In this document: piece after piece, positions 59,347 through 64,000 of the stretch
Layout: each line of letters starts with the position of its first letter
How positions within the stretch are numbered: the stretch's first letter is position 1
Source of the DNA: Hyphomicrobiales bacterium
GTDB lineage: Bacteria; Pseudomonadota; Alphaproteobacteria; Rhizobiales; CAJQND01
Length of the DNA: 64,000 nucleotides
Direction: 5' to 3'
NCBI GenBank assembly: GCA_028285595.1
Contig: JANQOW010000067.1
Coordinates: forward strand, 1 to 64,000
Made by a program: the position numbers and the translations under genes
Notes under the pieces: generated by a model
Told to the model about the DNA's origin: nothing
What the model saw: the letters and a program-made list of their open reading frames with translations, nothing else
The model's database searches: none

Positions 59347-60278
59347 TAGCCCCGGGCCCGGTTCACCTCGTGCAGGAGGGGTGAACCGTCTAATAAACGC
59401 CGATAGTTTTCCGCCACATCCTTGAGTGCGTCGCCCAAATGCCAGCCCGACACGTGGGGGGTCAGCGTCACTTTGGGATGGGTCCAAAGTGGGCTGTCCG
59501 GCGGCAAGGGTTCGCTGTTCACCACATCGAGCACCACCCCGCCCACATGATCGGCGTCCAGGTTGTTCATGAGGTCGCTTTCGATCACCAGATCGCCGCG
59601 GCCCACATTGATCAGGACGGAGCCCTTCTTCATGGACGCCAGAAACTCCCGGTTCACCAGCCCGCGGGTCTCCAGCGTCGAGGGTAACACGCAGGCCACG
59701 TAGTCGCATTCCTTGAGCATTGGCAGCAGTGTATCGGCGCCATGGCGGCATTCGATGCCTTCAATGTACTTGGGCGAGCGGCTGTAGCCGATGACCTTGA
59801 AGCCCACGGCCGCAATCATCTTTGCCGTGCGGCTTCCGATGTGGCCAAGCCCAAGCACACCCACAACGGTATCCGGCGTGCTGCGTGGCGCGATTGGCTG
59901 CCAGACGCGCTCTGCCTGGCGTGCATCGTGAAACTTCATGTTGCGTTGGTCGCGCAGAATATAGGCCAGGCAGAACTCGGCCATTTCCCGGGCCGGGGCA
60001 TCGGGCTTGAGGCGGGTGATTTTCACATGGCCTGGAAGGTCCGGATTGCCAACCATCGTCTCAACACCCGCTCCCAATTTCTGAACGAGTTTGAGATGCG
60101 GCAGCTTGGCCGCCAGGTCCGGGCGCAGCCGGGTCACGGCCGCCATCTCAATTTCGACCGGGTCGCCCATATTCTCGTAAACCCGCACATCCGCATCCGG
60201 AAGCATGGACAAAACCTCTCTGGCGAGAGCCTCATCGGTCATCCATTCCGGCATATTTACATCGATCAACAAGGCCAT
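59343..60278 (-). CDS. D-2-hydroxyacid dehydrogenase family protein
   Basis: This is a 311-residue NAD-dependent D-2-hydroxyacid dehydrogenase/reductase, GhrA-like. The NAD motif is VLGLGHIGSRTAKMIAAVGF; the catalytic Arg, Glu and His are in INVGRGDLV, VNSEPLPP and TPHVSGWH. GhrA-type enzymes reduce glyoxylate, hydroxypyruvate and other 2-oxoacids. ATG 60278 has GAGAGGTG before it, so the track start is too long. It runs with the amino acid dehydrogenase gene in the same direction. Confidence 0.87.
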   Translation of the reverse strand: MALLIDVNMPEWMTDEALAREVLSMLPDADVRVYENMGDPVEIEMAAVTRLRPDLAAKLPHLKLVQKLGAGVETMVGNPDLPGHVKITRLKPDAPAREMAEFCLAYILRDQRNMKFHDARQAERVWQPIAPRSTPDTVVGVLGLGHIGSRTAKMIAAVGFKVIGYSRSPKYIEGIECRHGADTLLPMLKECDYVACVLPSTLETRGLVNREFLASMKKGSVLINVGRGDLVIESDLMNNLDADHVGGVVLDVVNSEPLPPDSPLWTHPKVTLTPHVSGWHLGDALKDVAENYRRLLDGSPLLHEVNRARGY

Positions 60279-60354
60279 GCCGCACCTCTCTCTCAACCGC
60301 AATCTGAGGGACAGTGTTGCTGAGATCAGGTGCCAAGACAAGCTGCAGTTGTGC

Positions 60355-61428
60355 TTATGCAGCCTCTCGAGCGCTCTGAGCTTTGGCTTTGGCAATGGCC
60401 TCACGGGCCATCTGATCGGCCATCTCGCTCGGCGAGGCGTTCTCGTCGTGGGCGCGGCGAAGGATCTTCTCTGTTCTCTCGCCTATGCGCATCACCGCGT
60501 TTAGAACGCGTTCCTTGGTGGCCTGCGGATCGCGCTCGGCTGCCACCGAGATTATCCCGCCTGCGTTGATCACATAGTCCGGCGCATAGGTAATTCCAGA
60601 CACCGCGAGAAGATTGCCATCGGTCTTGGCCGCCAGCTGATTGTTGGCCGCACCGGCCACCACCCTGGCTTTAAGAGAGCCGATGGTGTCAACGTTCAAG
60701 ATGCCGCCCAAAGCACATGGGGCGAGAACATCTGCATCAGCCTTCAGGACGTCTTCGATAGGAACCGGCGTGGCCGAAAACGCTTCAACCGCCCGGTCCG
60801 TGTTCGCGGTGTTAATGTCCGAAACAATCAGCTTCGCGCCGGCCTCGTGGAGCAGATTGCAAAGATGGTAGCCCACATGGCCGATGCCCTGGACGGCGAC
60901 GCGCATGTCTCTCAAATCAGCGGTTCTGAACCGATGCCCAATTGCGGCCTTCATACCTTCAAAGACGCCAAGCGCGGTCACAGGCGAAGGATCTCCGCCG
61001 CGATATCCATCATCCTTCGGAATCCCGCTCACATAGTCGGTGAACTTTGCCACGGAGCGCATGTTCTCAACAGACGTGCCCACGTCTTCTGCCGTGATGT
61101 AACGCCCACCGAGACCGTCCACGACACGGCCATAAGCTTCGAAGAGAGCGTCATCGGCGTTTGATCGGGTCCCACGCATGATCACGGCCTTGCCACCGCC
61201 ATAGGGCAGCTCGGCGAGGGCGTTCTTGTAACTCATGCCTTGGGAGAGGCGCAGGGCATCCGTCAGAGCCTCGCCGTCATCAGCGTAGGTCCACACCCGG
61301 CAGCCACCGAAAGCCGGGCCAAGGGCGGTTGAATGAATGGCGATAAATCCGCGCAGATCCGCCTCAGGCAGGCAGAAGGCGTGAACGGCTTCGTGATTGT
61401 CGAATCCCGGTTGGGAGAAGATGGACAT
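60355..61428 (-). CDS. Leu/Phe/Val-type amino acid dehydrogenase
   Basis: This is a 357-residue Glu/Leu/Phe/Val dehydrogenase. The catalytic Lys is in QGMSYKNALAELPYGGGKAVI, and the NAD part is MRVAVQGIGHVGYHLCNLLHEAGA with ADVLAPCALGGILN. The family deaminates L-amino acids to 2-oxoacids; the size fits leucine/phenylalanine rather than glutamate enzymes. A strong RBS (AGGAG) precedes ATG. Together with the 2-hydroxyacid dehydrogenase it makes a route from an amino acid via the oxoacid to a hydroxyacid. Confidence 0.88.
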   Translation of the reverse strand: MSIFSQPGFDNHEAVHAFCLPEADLRGFIAIHSTALGPAFGGCRVWTYADDGEALTDALRLSQGMSYKNALAELPYGGGKAVIMRGTRSNADDALFEAYGRVVDGLGGRYITAEDVGTSVENMRSVAKFTDYVSGIPKDDGYRGGDPSPVTALGVFEGMKAAIGHRFRTADLRDMRVAVQGIGHVGYHLCNLLHEAGAKLIVSDINTANTDRAVEAFSATPVPIEDVLKADADVLAPCALGGILNVDTIGSLKARVVAGAANNQLAAKTDGNLLAVSGITYAPDYVINAGGIISVAAERDPQATKERVLNAVMRIGERTEKILRRAHDENASPSEMADQMAREAIAKAKAQSAREAA

Positions 61429-61590
61429 GGCGATCTCCTATGCAACGGCACAAACCGCAAATTTTTGCGTGTTTTGCCTTGGGGTCCGCCTCCATTTATA
61501 TGTAAGTGTATCCCGCCGGGTCTGAACGAACGGTGAATTCAACTCTTTGCGAGTTTTCCTCAAAAAGGCGTAACGGAGGCATTTACAGCC

Positions 61591-63309
61591 ATGCAAGAGA
61601 GCACTGTGTCCAAACCAATTGATGCGGCGGATGAGCTGGATGCTGTGATTATCGGGGCCGGCTTTGCGGGCCTCTACCAGCTCCACTGTTTGCGTGACCA
61701 ACTGGGGATGTCGGTCCGTGTGCTGGAGAAGGCCGATGGCGTTGGGGGCACTTGGTATTGGAACCGCTATCCCGGCGCCCGCTGTGATTCTGAAAGCCAT
61801 GCCTATGCCTACTACTTTTCCGCAGAGCTTCTGGAAGAGTGGCAATGGTCGGAGCGATATCCGGGCCATGCAGAGATTGTGCGCTACTTGAATCATGTGG
61901 CCGACAAGTTTGATCTGCGGCGCAACATTCAGTTGAGCACCAAAGTTGTCTCTGCCCATTACTCTGAGGCTGCAAACCGGTGGGTGGTGACCACGGAAGC
62001 TGGCGAGGTGGTTTGCGCGACCTATCTGATCACCGCCGTCGGTTGCCTGTCGGCAGCCAATGTGCCGGACATTGACGGGCTGGAGGACTTTAAGGGCCAA
62101 TGGTACCACACCGGCCTTTGGCCTCACGACGGCGTTGAATTTGAAGGCAAGCGCGTGGGACAGATCGGCACCGGGTCGACCGGCATTCAGGCTGCTCCTG
62201 TGATCGCAGAAACCGCGCGTCATCTCACCGTTTTCCAGAGGACGCCGAATTACAGCGTGCCGGCGCGCAATCACGTGCTGTCAGACGACTTCAAGCGCCA
62301 TTGCCGGGAAAACCACAAGGACATTAAGGCGATTATGCACTCAACGCCGAATGGCCATGCCTTCACAATTTCAGAGCGCAAGGTCTTCGATGTGGACGCT
62401 GAGGAGCGCCAGGCGATTTACGAGGACTATTGGAAAGATGGAGGTTTGCGCTTCCGGTCGTGCTTTCAGGACCTGTTGGCCGACAAGGCGGCCAATGATA
62501 CTGCGGCGGAGTTTTTGAAGTCCAAGATCCGGGGTATCGTCAAAGACCCCGAAACGGCCGCCAAGCTCTCCAGTATCGATCATCCTTACGCCACCAAGCG
62601 CCCGCCGGTGGACACCAACTACTTTGAGACCTTCAACAGAGATAACGTGAGCTTGGTGGATATCCGGGCAAATCCCATTGAACGCATCACGCCGGACGGG
62701 ATTCAAACCAGCGCCGGCCACCATGAGCTGGACATCATCGTGTTCGCGACCGGCTATGACGCCATGACGGGACCGCTCCTGAGGTTGGATATACGTGGCC
62801 GCGATGGGCAGACCTTGCAAGATGCCTGGAAGGAGGGACCGCGTACTTATCTGGGCCTTACAGTGGCCGGTTTTCCAAACATGTTTACCGTGACCGGACC
62901 GGGCAGCCCGTCCGTCTTGACCAATATGCCTGTTGCTATCGAACAGCATGTGGAGTGGATCACCAGGTGTATTCAACACATGCGTCAGGAGGGGGCGGAG
63001 AGGATAGAGGCCTCGCCGGAAGCTGCAGATCTGTGGGTGAACCACGTCAACGATGCGGCCAACGCCACTTTGCTGCCCCAAGCCGGGCACTCCTGGTATT
63101 TGGGTGCAAACATTCCGGGCAAGCCGCGCATGTTCATGCCTTACGCCGGGGGTATGGTGCGCTACCGCACAATTTGCGATGCGGTCGCAAACAACGGTTA
63201 TGAAGGGTTCCGCCGCAATGACGCGAATGCCAGTGTGCCCTCTGCCGTAGCCAGCGCAACCGTGGGGCCGTTTACGCCAAACACCGAGCCGGCAGCCCCG
63301 GGCATCTAG
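61591..63309 (+). CDS. Baeyer-Villiger-type flavin monooxygenase
   Basis: This is a 572-residue FAD/NADPH monooxygenase close to cyclohexanone monooxygenase. FAD site GAGFAGLYQLHCL is followed by GGTWYWNRYPGARCDSES; the class fingerprint FKGQWYHTGLWPHDG matches FxGxxxHTxxWP, and the NADPH site is GQIGTGSTGIQA. It inserts oxygen into ketones or oxidises nitrogen or sulfur. Ends in a Ala/Pro-rich tail. It is divergent from the amino acid dehydrogenase gene, 162 bases away. Confidence 0.9.
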   Translation: MQESTVSKPIDAADELDAVIIGAGFAGLYQLHCLRDQLGMSVRVLEKADGVGGTWYWNRYPGARCDSESHAYAYYFSAELLEEWQWSERYPGHAEIVRYLNHVADKFDLRRNIQLSTKVVSAHYSEAANRWVVTTEAGEVVCATYLITAVGCLSAANVPDIDGLEDFKGQWYHTGLWPHDGVEFEGKRVGQIGTGSTGIQAAPVIAETARHLTVFQRTPNYSVPARNHVLSDDFKRHCRENHKDIKAIMHSTPNGHAFTISERKVFDVDAEERQAIYEDYWKDGGLRFRSCFQDLLADKAANDTAAEFLKSKIRGIVKDPETAAKLSSIDHPYATKRPPVDTNYFETFNRDNVSLVDIRANPIERITPDGIQTSAGHHELDIIVFATGYDAMTGPLLRLDIRGRDGQTLQDAWKEGPRTYLGLTVAGFPNMFTVTGPGSPSVLTNMPVAIEQHVEWITRCIQHMRQEGAERIEASPEAADLWVNHVNDAANATLLPQAGHSWYLGANIPGKPRMFMPYAGGMVRYRTICDAVANNGYEGFRRNDANASVPSAVASATVGPFTPNTEPAAPGI

Positions 63310-63421
63310 GGGACCAGGCGGGTCCAAGCGCGTGCACCCTAAGGACCGGCGCAAATAAATCGACCGCCAGCGGCGCACGCCTATCAGGCGGACCTTCAAT
63401 TTCGGTCCTCACCGGTGAAGC

Positions 63422-64000
63422 TTAAAGTGGTGTGGTTTTGCGGATGTGGTTGACCAGGGCCTTGTCCGGATAGCATGTGGGCTTCAAGCCTTGAGACTTG
63501 GCGTAGGTGCCCGCGGCAATGCGCGACCTGAAGCCGATCAGTCCGTCCACGCCGCCCACATCCAAGCCGCGCTTCACCAAGCGTTTCTGCATGTCCAGCG
63601 TGTCGCCGCGGGTGAGGCCGCGCACACTGTCCCATTTGCCGGCAAATGTGCGGTTCTTGCCGTATCGATCCGCCAGGTGACCGACGAACAGAGCGTATAG
63701 ATCGGATTCGTTGTATTCCTTGAGCACGTAGAAGTTCTTCAGCGCAATAAAGGCCGGGCCGTGTGTGCCGGCCGGCAGCAGAATTGATCCTGCTTGCTTG
63801 AGCTGCGCCGGGCTGAAGGTTCGCCCAAAGGTGCGCTTGACCCCCCGTTTGACCCAGTCGGATATGGGGCGGCGTTTGTCGGGGCCTTCCAAGGTGCAGT
63901 CAAAGCCTTTTGGCAAAACCACTTCATATCCCCACGTGTTGCCGCTCCAGCCTTTCTGCTTAAGGAAGTTGGCAATGGAGGCCAGTGTGTCCGGCACAGA
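63422..64000 (-). CDS. Lytic murein transglycosylase (MltB type), C-terminal part
   Basis: This is the C-terminal 192 residues of a lytic transglycosylase that continues beyond the right edge. The frame stays open to base 64000. The MltB features are DTLASIANFLKQKGWSGNTWGYEVVLPKGFD and FIALKNFYVLKEYNESDLYALFVGHLADR; then comes a peptidoglycan-binding domain (DTLDMQKRLVKRGLDVGGVDGLIGFRSRIAAGTYAKSQGL). The catalytic Glu lies in the missing N-terminal half. It cleaves murein glycan strands in the periplasm. Confidence 0.87.
   Translation of the reverse strand, partial: SVPDTLASIANFLKQKGWSGNTWGYEVVLPKGFDCTLEGPDKRRPISDWVKRGVKRTFGRTFSPAQLKQAGSILLPAGTHGPAFIALKNFYVLKEYNESDLYALFVGHLADRYGKNRTFAGKWDSVRGLTRGDTLDMQKRLVKRGLDVGGVDGLIGFRSRIAAGTYAKSQGLKPTCYPDKALVNHIRKTTPL

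Noticed and set aside
1-64000. tRNA, rRNA, CRISPR or insertion-sequence genes
   Set aside because: No cloverleaf, spacer-repeat array, transposase or rRNA core was recognised; the short regularly placed palindromes are dispersed repeats, not a CRISPR array.

Overview
The window is a compact, roughly 60% GC stretch of an alphaproteobacterial chromosome, probably Hyphomicrobiales-like. The evidence is the rpmF sequence type, a glnT/glx (gmaS/mgs)-type operon, many LysR, TetR and GntR regulators, FecBCD- and Ugp-type ABC systems, and dispersed alphaproteobacterial palindromic repeats of the CCCGGATATTTTGC type. No rRNA, tRNA, CRISPR array, phage or insertion sequence was recognised. Both ends cut genes: an M24 peptidase on the left and a lytic transglycosylase on the right.

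Region 1 (1-14.8 kb) carries a cytochrome c-PQQ dehydrogenase fusion and then what looks like a zinc-starvation block. A FecBCD-type metal or metallophore ABC transporter (4.6-7.6 kb) and a divergent pair, folE and a DUF1826-zevA-zevB unit (9.7-12.8 kb), share a nearly identical 20-bp box at 7660 and 10342 with the GTTATAAC core expected of an alphaproteobacterial Zur box. Between them lie an AT-rich patch with two small envelope proteins and a YkuD_2 protein. Two kinds of palindromic repeat (A and B) alternate as A-B-A-B after zevB.

Region 2 (14.8-29.9 kb) holds a TetR-controlled short-chain dehydrogenase / membrane protein / adenylate cyclase unit convergent with a PilZ (c-di-GMP) protein. 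It is followed by a five-gene Ugp-like transporter operon with a class III phosphodiesterase and strong hairpins between its last genes, divergent from a LysR gene with a perfect palindrome in the promoter. A racemase/SnoaL pair, a TPR protein and another LysR gene follow.

Region 3 (29.9-45.8 kb) is mixed housekeeping and accessory sequence: a dimethylglycine-dehydrogenase-like protein, a dehydrogenase plus ABC exporter, a tandem universal stress protein, rpmF, a lone receiver domain, two tiny paralogous proteins (one missed by the ORF track), TetR/LysR-flanked enzymes, a cytochrome c, DUF3775, a DMT transporter, a secreted lipase and an XRE-cupin regulator.

Region 4 (46-63.3 kb) appears dedicated to peptide, amino-acid and amine nitrogen. 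A Tat-exported peptide-binding protein is paired with a CocE-type peptidase. A leftward operon then encodes a GmaS/GlnT-type ligase, the three MgsABC (GlxBCD) N-methylglutamate-synthase-like subunits, a small unknown protein and a class I glutamine amidotransferase. It faces a FadR-type GntR gene, a DMT exporter, a PhyH dioxygenase and a racemase. The intergenic region holds arrays of an ACCAATTATG-like repeat that are candidate operators for the GntR protein. A 2-hydroxyacid dehydrogenase, a Leu/Glu-type amino acid dehydrogenase and a Baeyer-Villiger-type monooxygenase complete the block. The genes for N-methylglutamate dehydrogenase are not present, so the block is either one half of methylated-amine catabolism or a separate amide-conjugation pathway.
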